A stretch of 64,000 nt of DNA from Polaromonas sp. (GTDB lineage: Bacteria; Pseudomonadota; Gammaproteobacteria; Burkholderiales; Burkholderiaceae_C). Positions 9,357 to 18,457 of the stretch are shown here, piece after piece. The notes beneath the pieces were generated by a model, which saw nothing but the letters and a program-made list of their open reading frames with translations, had not been told where the DNA came from and made no database searches. Both the position numbers and the translations under genes were made by a program. Each line of letters opens with the position of its first letter. The stretch's first letter is position 1. Location of the stretch: the NCBI GenBank assembly GCA_030683705.1, contig JAUXPP010000142.1, positions 1-64,000 of the forward strand, read 5' to 3'.

Positions 9357-9371
9357 AACCCTCTGAGGGTT
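9357..9371. promoter_or_regulatory. candidate operator palindrome upstream of module copy 1
   Basis: AACCCTC-T-GAGGGTT perfect inverted repeat; matching palindrome at 18384-18401 upstream of copy 2. Confidence 0.5.
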
Positions 9372-9713
9372 TTCCCGCGCTCATGCCGACCGGGGTATCT
9401 ATCGATGGCCGATAGGACAAGCGACTCGGCGCAATCCATCTGTGTGTCTGTCCTATGACCTAGTCGGTGCTTGCAAGAGCAAGGTGACGCCCCCATGACA
9501 TTCCAGGCGAAAAGCCTCAGCCAGAATTTGCCGGGACGTGTATCGACGGAGTCGCCTGGTCGTCATGCGGCACATGAAAAAAGCGGTCCCCTGTAACGGT
9601 CACCGGATTGGTCGGCTGACTTTTGATGCAATGCAGCAACAAGGGATGCGCAGCCGTTCTGGCTCATGCATAATGAACTCATGCCGTTGAAAACTGCAAC
9701 TGCGCTCCCCCAG

Positions 9714-9752
9714 AAAAGCCGCCTAGGTTTACCAGGCGGCTTTTTTGTTTTT
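9714..9752 (+). terminator. orphan plus-strand rho-independent terminator
   Basis: GCCGCCT-aggtttacc-AGGCGGC-TTTTTTG with no plus-strand CDS upstream. Confidence 0.7.
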
Positions 9753-9792
9753 TCGGCGACATCCGGTAACCTTTTTGCGAGCCCTACGCCCC

Positions 9793-11499
9793 ATGCCCCT
9801 GCCTCCCGCCCCCACCAAGCGCGCAGCCCTGCTGTCTCCCGACGCCTTTGATGCACCGGCCCGTAGCAAGCCCCGGTCATCGAGAGAATCAGCTACTGCC
9901 TTCGAAGCCCCCCCCGCCGACCACAAGCCGCAGGCCCGTGACCTGTTCGAGCATGGTGGCGGGGCCACGGCCGAAGTAGCCACCCCAGCGCAGCCGGTTC
10001 GCGGCAAAACCAGCCCCAGAACCTCCCGCAACAAGGCGAAGGCCACGCCGGTGAACACGGCACCAGCCACGCAAAGCCCGCCCCAACCGAAGAAAAACAA
10101 GTCCAGTGGGCCGAGCAAGCTGTTTGTGCTCGACACCAATGTGCTGATGCACGACCCGATGTGCCTGTTCCGCTTCGAGGAACACGACATCTTCCTGCCC
10201 ATGATCGTGCTGGAAGAACTCGACGGCCACAAGAAAGGCATGACCGAGGTCGCCCGCAACGCGCGCCAGACCAGCCGCATGCTCGACGGGCTGGCCGATG
10301 CCCACCAGGGCGCCGACATTGCGGCCGGCCTCAAGCTCGACAGCACCGGCCACCGCGAGGCCGGCGGCAAGCTGTTTTTCCAGACCCAGCCGCTGAACTA
10401 CACCCTGCCCACCAGCCTGCCGCAAGGCAAGGCGGACAACCAGATCCTGGGCGTGGTGGAGGCGCTGCGCCTGCAGTACGCACCGCGTGAAGTCGTGCTG
10501 GTGTCCAAGGACATCAACATGCGCGTCAAGGCCCGCGCCCTCGGCCTGGCCACCGACGACTACCAGAACGACAAGACGCTGGACGACGGCGATCTGCTCT
10601 ACGCCGGTTCGCTGGCGCTGCCGGCCGACTTCTGGACCACACACGGCCAGACCGTGGAAAGCTGGCAGCAGGGCCCGCACACCTTCTACCGCATCAATGG
10701 CCCGATCGTGCCCAGCCTGCTGATCAACCAGTTCGTCTACTTCGAAGCACCGGGCGAGCCCAGCCTGTACGCCCGCGTGTCCGAAATCCGCGGCAAGACC
10801 GCGGTGCTCAAGACACTGAAGGACTACACCCACCTCAAGAATTCCGTCTGGGGCGTGGCCGCGCGCAACCGCGAGCAGAACTTCGCCATGAACCTGCTGA
10901 TGGACCCGGAAGTGGACTTCGTGACGCTGACCGGCACCGCCGGCACCGGCAAGACGCTGATGGCGCTTGCCTCCGGCCTAACCCAGGTGCTGGACGACCG
11001 ACGCTACACCGAGATCATTGTCACCCGCGCCACGGTGAGCGTGGGCGAGGACATCGGTTTCCTGCCCGGCACCGAAGAAGAAAAGATGGGCCCCTGGATG
11101 GGCGCGCTTGACGACAACCTGGAAGTGCTTTCCAAGACCGACACCGGCGCCGGCGAATGGGGGCGAGCGGCCACCAGCGAGCTGATCCGCAGCCGCATCA
11201 AGATCAAGAGCATGAACTTCATGCGGGGGCGCACCTTCATGAACAAGTACGTCATCATCGACGAGGCGCAGAACCTGACGCCCAAGCAGATGAAGACCCT
11301 GATCACGCGCGCCGGCCCGGGCACCAAGATCATCTGCATGGGCAACTTGGCGCAGATCGACACGCCCTACCTGACCGAAGGATCGTCCGGTCTGACCTTC
11401 GCGGTGGACAAGTTCAAGGGCTGGCCGCACGGCGGCCACATCACGCTGGCGCGCGGCGAGCGCTCGCGCCTGGCGGACTTTGCCAGCGAAGTGCTATAA
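9793..11499 (+). CDS. PhoH family protein with N-terminal PIN domain
   Basis: FVLDTNVLMHDPMCLFRFEEHDIFLPMIVLEELDGHKKG (PIN), GTAGTGKTLMALASGL (Walker A), VIIDEAQNLTPKQMKTLITRAGPGTKIICMGN. Confidence 0.92.
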   Translation: MPLPPAPTKRAALLSPDAFDAPARSKPRSSRESATAFEAPPADHKPQARDLFEHGGGATAEVATPAQPVRGKTSPRTSRNKAKATPVNTAPATQSPPQPKKNKSSGPSKLFVLDTNVLMHDPMCLFRFEEHDIFLPMIVLEELDGHKKGMTEVARNARQTSRMLDGLADAHQGADIAAGLKLDSTGHREAGGKLFFQTQPLNYTLPTSLPQGKADNQILGVVEALRLQYAPREVVLVSKDINMRVKARALGLATDDYQNDKTLDDGDLLYAGSLALPADFWTTHGQTVESWQQGPHTFYRINGPIVPSLLINQFVYFEAPGEPSLYARVSEIRGKTAVLKTLKDYTHLKNSVWGVAARNREQNFAMNLLMDPEVDFVTLTGTAGTGKTLMALASGLTQVLDDRRYTEIIVTRATVSVGEDIGFLPGTEEEKMGPWMGALDDNLEVLSKTDTGAGEWGRAATSELIRSRIKIKSMNFMRGRTFMNKYVIIDEAQNLTPKQMKTLITRAGPGTKIICMGNLAQIDTPYLTEGSSGLTFAVDKFKGWPHGGHITLARGERSRLADFASEVL

Positions 11500-11509
11500 A
11501 AAGAATAGC
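11493..11509. repeat. palindromic element, hairpin-1-only copy at the phoH stop
   Basis: GCTATaaaaagaATAGC. Confidence 0.45.
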
Positions 11510-11525
11510 TAATCGCGCAATAAGA

Positions 11526-11550
11526 AAGGGGCCTGGAGCCCCTTTTTTTA
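11526..11550. terminator. bidirectional terminator between phoH and dnaB
   Basis: AAGGGGCCTGGAGCCCCTTTTTTTA between convergent genes. Confidence 0.8.
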
Positions 11551-11551
11551 T

Positions 11552-12961
11552 TTAAAAATCGCCATTGCTGTAACCGCTGGCCAGGTTTTCGAAGCGGGTC
11601 AGGCGGTTGAGGAAGGCCAGCTTGACGGTGCCGGTCGGGCCGTTACGCTGCTTGGCGATGATGATCTCGGCCACCCCCGGTTCCTTGCAGGCGTCCTTGG
11701 TGTAGTACTCGTCGCGGTAGATGAACATGATGATGTCCGCGTCCTGCTCGATGGCGCCGGATTCGCGCAGGTCGCTCATCATGGGGCGCTTGTCGGGGCG
11801 CGTTTCCACACTGCGGTTGAGCTGCGAGAGCGCAATCAAGGGACAGCCCAGTTCCTTGGCCAACATCTTCATGCCGCGCGAGATCTCGCCCAGTTCGGTG
11901 GCGCGGTTCTCGTTGTCGCCACTGGAGCCGCTCATGAGTTGCAGGTAGTCCACCACAATGAGGCCGAGCTTGCCGCACTGGCGCGCCAGCCGGCGGGCAT
12001 TGGCGCGCAACTCGCTGGCGGTCAGGCCGGCGGTCTCGTCGATGTGCAGCGAGATGGTGCGCAGCTTCTCGATCGCCTCGGTCAGGCGCGGCCACTCCTC
12101 GTCGGTCAGCTTGCCGGTACGCAGATGGCCTTGGTCGATGCGGCCGATGGAGCCAACGATACGCACCGCCAGCTGGGCCGCGCCCATTTCCATCGAGAAC
12201 ACGGCCACCGGCAGGCCTTCGTTGAGCGCCACGTGCTCGGCGATGTTGATGGCGAACGCCGTCTTGCCCATGGAGGGACGCGCTGCCAGCACGACCATGT
12301 CGCCCGGCTGCAGGCCGGAGGTCATGCGGTCCAGGTCGTAGAAGCCGGTGGGCACGCCGGTGATGTCGTTCGGGTTGTCGGCCATCTCCTGCACGCGGTC
12401 CAGCAGGTCCACCACCAGGGTGTCCATGGACTGGAAACCGCGCTTCATGCGCGAGCCTTCCTCGCCGATGTTGAAGATCTTCTGCTCGGACTCGTCCAGG
12501 ATGGCGGCCACGGGACGCCCCTGCGGGTTGAATGCGTTGGTGGCGATCTCGTCGCTGGCAGCCACCAGCTTGCGCAGGATGCCGCGCTCACGCACGATCT
12601 CGGCATAACGGCGGATATTGCCGGCGCTGGGCACGTACTGGGCCAGGGAGTTGAGGTAAGCCAGACCGCCGACCTCCTCCGCCTTGCCCTGGCTTTGCAA
12701 TTGCTCGAAGACCGTGATCACGTCGGCCGGCTTGGTGGCATTGATCAGCGCCGCGATGGCGGTGTAGATCAGCCGATGCTCATAACGGTAGAAATCCCCC
12801 TCGTTCAGCAGGTCACCGACCCGGTCCCAGGCACCGTTGTCCAGCAGCAACCCACCGAGCACACTGGATTCGGCCTCGATCGAATGCGGCGGCACACGCA
12901 GTTGCGCTACTTGTCGGTCTTGTCCGTAGTCGTCATCTACGGGGGTCAATACGGCTGACAT
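11552..12961 (-). CDS. dnaB: replicative DNA helicase
   Basis: MSAVLTPVDDDYG...RVPPHSIEAESSVLGGLLLDN; ARPSMGKTAFAINIAEH; DYLQLMSG. Confidence 0.95.
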   Translation of the reverse strand: MSAVLTPVDDDYGQDRQVAQLRVPPHSIEAESSVLGGLLLDNGAWDRVGDLLNEGDFYRYEHRLIYTAIAALINATKPADVITVFEQLQSQGKAEEVGGLAYLNSLAQYVPSAGNIRRYAEIVRERGILRKLVAASDEIATNAFNPQGRPVAAILDESEQKIFNIGEEGSRMKRGFQSMDTLVVDLLDRVQEMADNPNDITGVPTGFYDLDRMTSGLQPGDMVVLAARPSMGKTAFAINIAEHVALNEGLPVAVFSMEMGAAQLAVRIVGSIGRIDQGHLRTGKLTDEEWPRLTEAIEKLRTISLHIDETAGLTASELRANARRLARQCGKLGLIVVDYLQLMSGSSGDNENRATELGEISRGMKMLAKELGCPLIALSQLNRSVETRPDKRPMMSDLRESGAIEQDADIIMFIYRDEYYTKDACKEPGVAEIIIAKQRNGPTGTVKLAFLNRLTRFENLASGYSNGDF

Positions 12962-13100
12962 GAATGATGGTTTCCTTGTAATCCCCGATGCTAAGCCCTC
13001 AACACACGATCGTCGAGGAACATGCTGGGGACAACTGACCCCACAAGCTGTGGGTAATCTGTGCAAATGCATGTATGGGCGAAAACGCCCATCACAAATA

Positions 13101-13136
13101 CAAAAGCCGCCAGAGGCAGGCCCTGGCGGCTTTTGA
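13101..13136 (-). terminator. terminator after rplI
   Basis: AAAAGCCGCCAG-aggcaggc-CCTGGCGGCTTTTG. Confidence 0.75.
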
Positions 13137-13152
13137 TGGGGACGACTGCAGC

Positions 13153-13605
13153 TTAGGCGGATTCGCCGTACACGGAGACGGTGATGTCAACCACCACGTC
13201 GGTGTGCAGAGCCACGCTGACCGTGCTGTCGCCGATGGTCTTGATCGGGCCGTTGGGCATACGCACCTGGGCCTTCACAACCTTGTAGCCGTTCTTGTTC
13301 AGCTCTTCGGCAATGTCAAAGTTGGTCACGGAGCCGAACAAACGGCCATCCACGCCAGCCTTTTGCGTCAGCTTGATGGCGGTACCAGCCAGCTTCTCGC
13401 CCAGGCCTTGCGCTTCAGCCAGCTTGGCAGCAGCGGCTTTTTCGAGCTCGGCGCGCTTGACTTCGAACTCGGCCTTGGCTGCTTCGGTGGCACGACGGGC
13501 GCGGCCGGAGGGGATCAGGAAGTTGCGGGCATAACCGTCTTTGACCTTGACGATCTCGCCGAGGTTACCCAGGTTCACGACCTTCTCGAGCAGAATGATT
13601 TGCAT
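13153..13605 (-). CDS. rplI: 50S ribosomal protein L9
   Basis: [36 protein letters not shown]. Confidence 0.97.
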   Translation of the reverse strand: MQIILLEKVVNLGNLGEIVKVKDGYARNFLIPSGRARRATEAAKAEFEVKRAELEKAAAAKLAEAQGLGEKLAGTAIKLTQKAGVDGRLFGSVTNFDIAEELNKNGYKVVKAQVRMPNGPIKTIGDSTVSVALHTDVVVDITVSVYGESA

Positions 13606-13616
13606 GGGTCTACTCC

Positions 13617-13898
13617 TTAGATCTTGTGCTGGTCGCTGTACGGCAGCATCGCGAGGAAACGCGCGCGCTTGATAGCGGTGTTGAGCTGGCGCTGGTAGAT
13701 GGCCCGGGTACCGGTCAGACGGGCCGGAATGATCTTGCCGTTTTCAGCAATGAAATCACGCAGCGTGTCGATGTCCTTGTAGTCGATTTCTTCGACGCCA
13801 GTGACGGTGAAGCGGCAGAAACGCTTGCGCTTGAACAGCAGCGACTGGGTATTGCGCTTCGGGCGCTTGTCTTTGTTGAATTTTTTGAACGTGGCCAT
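13617..13898 (-). CDS. rpsR: 30S ribosomal protein S18
   Basis: [61 protein letters not shown]. Confidence 0.97.
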   Translation of the reverse strand: MATFKKFNKDKRPKRNTQSLLFKRKRFCRFTVTGVEEIDYKDIDTLRDFIAENGKIIPARLTGTRAIYQRQLNTAIKRARFLAMLPYSDQHKI

Positions 13899-13913
13899 GG
13901 GGGCCTCCTGAAA

Positions 13914-14213
13914 TTAATCTTGACTGAACTCTCGGATATGAAACACCAGGCTCTTGCCGTTGCGAGGGGTGGCGACAAAGCCGCTGAAGCACCAGACACT
14001 GCCAATGGCCTGCTTTGCAAGCCGCTCGGCCAGGGCACCAAAGGCAACCGCCTTGACACCGGCCAAAACCCGCCTGTCCTGTCCTGCTTCCGGCACCATC
14101 GACTCATGTTCGAGCTTCAGGTCCAGTGCCGGCAATCCGGCCGGGGTGTAGCGCAAAGGGGCTACCTCGGCGATACAGGCAGTCAGTACGAGCTGGTTGG
14201 CGCTGGGATTCAC
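13914..14213 (-). CDS. priB: primosomal replication protein N
   Basis: NQLVLTACIAEVAPLRYTPAGLPALDLKLEHES; position between rpsF and rpsR. Confidence 0.92.
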   Translation of the reverse strand: MNPSANQLVLTACIAEVAPLRYTPAGLPALDLKLEHESMVPEAGQDRRVLAGVKAVAFGALAERLAKQAIGSVWCFSGFVATPRNGKSLVFHIREFSQD

Positions 14214-14231
14214 TCCTCGCTATTCGGAAGA

Positions 14232-14597
14232 TCAGGCCTGGAATTCTGCCTGCTGGGCCTTGCGGGCGTCTTCACGCTCGACGGTCTTCATCATGGAGGA
14301 AGGACCGGTATCGGCCTTCTTCTTCAGAACCGTCAGGTGACGCAGCACGGCATCGTTGAACTTGAATGCATGCTCCAGTTCAGCCATCACAGCCTTGTCA
14401 GCTTCGATGTTGATGCACAGGTAGTGGGCCTTGGCGAGTTTCTGGATCAGGTACACCAGCTGGCGCCGGCCCCAATCTTCAACCCGGTGCACTTTTCCGC
14501 CGCCGGCGGTAATCATGCTTTTGTAACGTTCCAGCATGGCTGGAACCTGCTCGCTTTGATCCGGATGGATCAGCAAGACGATCTCGTAGTGACGCAT
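14232..14597 (-). CDS. rpsF: 30S ribosomal protein S6
   Basis: [29 protein letters not shown]...[29 protein letters not shown]. Confidence 0.97.
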   Translation of the reverse strand: MRHYEIVLLIHPDQSEQVPAMLERYKSMITAGGGKVHRVEDWGRRQLVYLIQKLAKAHYLCINIEADKAVMAELEHAFKFNDAVLRHLTVLKKKADTGPSSMMKTVEREDARKAQQAEFQA

Positions 14598-14836
14598 AAA
14601 CTCTCCTTGTGGTTGATGAAAGCTGCCCCAGCGTCGTTAAGGGTGCAGCAAGGCGAAGCCCATGATTATATACCAGCCTCCACGTTCGTTCGCTACGCGT
14701 CACCCTCTGCCCCCTCCAGGCGGGCTCCGCAGGTCCTGAGCCTGCCGAGGATGCGCCTGCAGGCCGGCGGGGCCGGACCCGCGGCCCCGGCTTGAAAGGA
14801 AAGGCGTCCTGGTGAGGATGAAAAACACCCGCCCAT

Positions 14837-14869
14837 GAAAAAAGCCCGGCAACTTGCGTTGTCGGGCTT
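14837..14869 (-). terminator. terminator of symporter module, copy 2
   Basis: Minus strand AGCCCGACAACGCAAGTTGCCGGGCTTTTTTC; near-identical to 5777-5808. Confidence 0.85.
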
Positions 14870-14906
14870 CGGACCTGAACTCAGTTCAGGTCATGGCGGA
14901 GCCAGT

Positions 14907-17024
14907 TCAGGCGGCGCGCAGCGTTGGGTAACGCACGTGCTCGACCAGTTCCTGGATCTTGCGGCTAGGCGCAGGTGTCACCAGGCTGACCAGGATGATC
15001 ACGGCGAAGCCGATAGGCACACCGAAGATACCGGCCGAGATCGGCTGGATATCCCACCAGAGCTGGACCGGCGAGGTGATGCCGAACAGGCCGCGCATCC
15101 AGGGCTGGGTGGTGACCATGTAGAAGAACGTGGTTCCCAGACCGGCGATCATGCCCAGGGAGGCGGCGATACCGGTGGCACGTTTCCAGAAGATCCCCAG
15201 GGTCAGCGCCGGGAAGAACGCTGCTGCTGCGAACGAGAACGCCGCAGAGACCAGGAACAGAATGTCGGCCGGTTTCTGGGCAGCCACGTAAGCGGCAGCC
15301 AGCGCAACGATCAGCAGCAGGACCTTGGAGATGGTCACGCGGCGTGCAGTCGAAGCGTTCGGGTCAATCATTTTGTAGTACAGGTCATGGCTCAAGGCGT
15401 TGGCAATCGTCAGCAGCAGGCCGTCAGCAGTCGACAGCGCCGCAGCCAGACCGCCGGCAGCCACCAGGCCGGACACCACGTAAGGCAGGCCGCCAATCGC
15501 AGGCGCGGCCAGCACGATGATGTCGCCACCAATGGACATCTCGTTGAGCTGCAGCAAACCGTCCTTGTTGATGTCCACCACCGACAGCAGTGACGGATCG
15601 ACCTTGTTCCAGGCCCCTATCCAGTCCGGCAGCGCATTGAACGGCGTGCCCACCAGCAGCGTGAACACCTCGTATTTCACCAGCACAGCCAGGGCCGGCG
15701 CGGTGAAGTAGAGCAGGAAGATGAAGAACAGCGACCAGGTCACCGACTGCCGCGCTTCCTTCACGCTTGGGACGGTGTAGTAACGCATCAGGATGTGCGG
15801 CAACGCAGCGGTACCCACCATCAGGCAGAAAATCAGCGCCAGGAAGTTGCGACGCGAGACGTCGTAAGCCTTCTGGGCAGCTGCATCGCCATTCGGATCA
15901 CCGGCAAACTGCTGGGCGTGCGGTGGCATGCCGTTGAGCGGACGGGACTTGGCGTCAGCGCCAGCCTTGGCAGCGGTCCATGCCCGTGTGGCAGCGGCCG
16001 CATCTTTCGGCACGGCAGCCAGCGCTTTTTCAGCCGCAGTGATGTCCGACAGCGCGCCGTTGGCGGCTTTCAGGTCGGCCACGGCTTTTTCCGCAGCAGC
16101 CTTGTCGGCTGCCAGAGCCGTTGCCGGGTCTTTCAGCTTTTCAGCCAGGGCTGCAGAACGCTGCTTGAAGATGTCGCGCACGGCAACTTCCTTCGCGTCA
16201 ACAGTCAGCTCTTTTTCCTTGGCGGTCACCTTCTGCAGCTGGAAGCCGTAGATGGCTTGCGGGATCGGCACGTTGGTCTGCTTGACCGACAGCCACACCA
16301 CCGGGATCATGTAAGCCACGATCAGGATGATGTACTGGGCCACCTGCGTCCAGGTCACGGCACGCATGCCGCCCAGGAAGGAGCAAACCAGAATACCGCC
16401 CAGACCGAGGAAAATCCCGAGCTCGAAAGCCACGCCGGTCAGACGCGCAGTGATGATGCCGACGCCGTAAATCTGTGCCACCACATAGGTGAAGGAGCAC
16501 AGGATCGCAGCGACGATACCCAGGAAACGCGGCAGGTTGCCGCCATAACGTTCACCCAGAAAGTCGGGAATCGTGAACTGGCCGAACTTGCGCAGGTAGG
16601 GCGCGAGGAACAGCGCGACCAGGCAGTAACCGCCGGTCCAGCCCATGATGAAGGCCAGGCCGCTGTAACCCGTCAGGTAGAGCGTTCCGGCCATACCGAT
16701 GAAGGAAGCGGCGGACATCCAGTCGGCGCCGGTTGCCATGCCGTTGTAGACCGCCGGCACGCGGCGTCCGGCCACGTAATATTCGGCAGCGTCCGTCGTG
16801 CGGCTCATGATGCCGATACCGGCATACAGGCCGATGGTGGCCAGCAGGAAGATCAGACCGATCCACTGACGGGACAGGCCCATCTGCTCGAGAATGGCGA
16901 GCACCACCACGAAGACCAGAAAGCCCCCGGTGTACCACTTGTAGACCTTGCCGAGGCCCTTCTTGAAGGCAGCGTTGGATGCGGCAGTGTTGGTGCCGGC
17001 ATCATTACCAAAAATTCCAGCCAT
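14907..17024 (-). CDS. sodium:solute (acetate-type) symporter large subunit, VC_2705/ActP-like, copy 2
   Basis: 705 aa, same length and highly similar to 5863-7980. Confidence 0.92.
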   Translation of the reverse strand: MAGIFGNDAGTNTAASNAAFKKGLGKVYKWYTGGFLVFVVVLAILEQMGLSRQWIGLIFLLATIGLYAGIGIMSRTTDAAEYYVAGRRVPAVYNGMATGADWMSAASFIGMAGTLYLTGYSGLAFIMGWTGGYCLVALFLAPYLRKFGQFTIPDFLGERYGGNLPRFLGIVAAILCSFTYVVAQIYGVGIITARLTGVAFELGIFLGLGGILVCSFLGGMRAVTWTQVAQYIILIVAYMIPVVWLSVKQTNVPIPQAIYGFQLQKVTAKEKELTVDAKEVAVRDIFKQRSAALAEKLKDPATALAADKAAAEKAVADLKAANGALSDITAAEKALAAVPKDAAAATRAWTAAKAGADAKSRPLNGMPPHAQQFAGDPNGDAAAQKAYDVSRRNFLALIFCLMVGTAALPHILMRYYTVPSVKEARQSVTWSLFFIFLLYFTAPALAVLVKYEVFTLLVGTPFNALPDWIGAWNKVDPSLLSVVDINKDGLLQLNEMSIGGDIIVLAAPAIGGLPYVVSGLVAAGGLAAALSTADGLLLTIANALSHDLYYKMIDPNASTARRVTISKVLLLIVALAAAYVAAQKPADILFLVSAAFSFAAAAFFPALTLGIFWKRATGIAASLGMIAGLGTTFFYMVTTQPWMRGLFGITSPVQLWWDIQPISAGIFGVPIGFAVIILVSLVTPAPSRKIQELVEHVRYPTLRAA

Positions 17025-17026
17025 GA

Positions 17027-17287
17027 TTATTCCTCGCTTTCCTGGACGCCGTGCTCAATATCGAGCTTGCCCATGTACCAGGCGTAATACCCGATGATGG
17101 CCACGTAAATCACCAAAGCCCCCTGCGCACCCATCCAGAAACTGAAGGGCCAGCCGAAGAAATTGAAGCTCAATTCGCGTGCGTAATAACTCACGACGAA
17201 CGTCACGACGAACCAGATCACCAGCAGGATTGCCGTGATATTCAGGTTCTTTCGCCAGTAACGGCGATGGTTGTCAGTCAACTGCAT
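17027..17287 (-). CDS. DUF4212 domain protein (symporter small subunit), copy 2
   Basis: MQLTDNHRRYWRKNLNITAILLVIWFVVTFVVSYYARELSFNFFGWPFSFWMGAQGALVIY. Confidence 0.9.
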   Translation of the reverse strand: MQLTDNHRRYWRKNLNITAILLVIWFVVTFVVSYYARELSFNFFGWPFSFWMGAQGALVIYVAIIGYYAWYMGKLDIEHGVQESEE

Positions 17288-17426
17288 AACACTTGCCTCC
17301 ATCAACAACACCCTTGCGGGCACATCACGATCACCACCACCCCTGGCGTGGCCTGCAAGCCGGATCGCGTCTTATAAGCCTGGGCTCAGACCCTGGCCAT
17401 CAAATACCCGCCCCGCTGGTTCCCGG

Positions 17427-18005
17427 TCAGGACGACTGAGCTGCGCTCAGTCCCGTCTCGCGCTCCAGCTGGGCGGCCACTTTAGGCTCAAACCGTTTGA
17501 GGTGGCGAATGACCTTCACCGCCTCATCAGGGTCTTGCCTGTCTACATGAACCCGCGCAAGCTGATACCAGCCGAACGGGCTCATGGGTTGCAGTTCTGT
17601 GTTTTTCTTGAGCGCCTGCACCGCTTCGTCGAAACGGCGGTCACGGATCAGCAGCAGCGCCAGGCCATACCAGGCGCGGTCCATCTTGGGCTCGATCTCC
17701 AGGGCGCGGCGGAAGGCCGGCTCGGAATCGGCATGGCCTCCGGCGTCTTCCAGCATGTAAGCGAGGTTGAACCAGGCCGCGGCGGTGTCGGGGAAACGCG
17801 CCACCAGTTCGCGCAGGGCCGCGATGGCGCCCGGCTTGTCGCCCAGCTGGGCCAGCACATGCGCCCTGCTCGCCAGCGCGTAGCGGTCGCCGGGGCGAAC
17901 CTGCAGCATCTGGGTGAACTTTTCCAGGGCCGCAGCCTGTTTGCCGAACACCAGCAGCACCAGCGCCTGCAGCTTCAGATACCAGTAAGCCAGGGTATTG
18001 CTCAT
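17427..18005 (-). CDS. tetratricopeptide repeat protein, copy 2
   Basis: MSNTLAYWYLKLQALVLLVFGKQ...; TPR units homologous to 8405-8974; ATGA overlap with the upstream ORF. Confidence 0.85.
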   Translation of the reverse strand: MSNTLAYWYLKLQALVLLVFGKQAAALEKFTQMLQVRPGDRYALASRAHVLAQLGDKPGAIAALRELVARFPDTAAAWFNLAYMLEDAGGHADSEPAFRRALEIEPKMDRAWYGLALLLIRDRRFDEAVQALKKNTELQPMSPFGWYQLARVHVDRQDPDEAVKVIRHLKRFEPKVAAQLERETGLSAAQSS

Positions 18006-18298
18006 TTGCACAACTCCACGCCGATTTCGAGGCAGGTGCGGATTCTCATGATGGTCGCAGCCAGCCAGATGAACAGCAGCAACAAAAACGCCACGAGCGG
18101 AACGTGGCGGTCGATGATTTGTTTGGGGGTGATGAAACGTGTGGCGACCACAAACGGTTTGCCGACGATCTGCAGGATCTGGTAGAACAGATTGGTGTCT
18201 TTTTTGGCGCCGGCCAGCAGGCCCAGCACCCATTGCCCGAACAGCGCGAGCAAGGCGATCTCGGCTATCAGTTTGATCGTGGAAACGGTAAAAAGCAT
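18002..18298 (-). CDS. conserved small membrane protein of symporter module, copy 2
   Basis: MLFTVSTIKLIAEIALLALFGQWVLGLLAGAKKDTNLFYQILQIVGKPFV...; homologue of 8971-9267. Confidence 0.82.
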   Translation of the reverse strand: MLFTVSTIKLIAEIALLALFGQWVLGLLAGAKKDTNLFYQILQIVGKPFVVATRFITPKQIIDRHVPLVAFLLLLFIWLAATIMRIRTCLEIGVELCK

Positions 18299-18383
18299 AG
18301 GGCCTTCGAAACAATGGCTTGATTGTTTCCCCGGCGCTTACCGCCTTCTTACAAATCCTGACGAAACCCGCCGGACCTAGCTG

Positions 18384-18401
18384 AAACCCTCCTAGGGGTT
18401 T
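18384..18401. promoter_or_regulatory. candidate operator palindrome upstream of module copy 2
   Basis: AAACCC-tcctag-GGGTTT; position and sequence parallel 9357-9371. Confidence 0.5.
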
Positions 18402-18457
18402 CCCTTGGTTCGGCCCCTGCAGCGCAAGGGCCGGGAACCAAAGACCTCACAGGCAGG

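Noticed and set aside
13660-13685. cgcttgatagcggtgttg in rpsR resembles the element core
   Set aside because: It encodes the conserved S18 residues NTAIKRAR; no hairpin partner.
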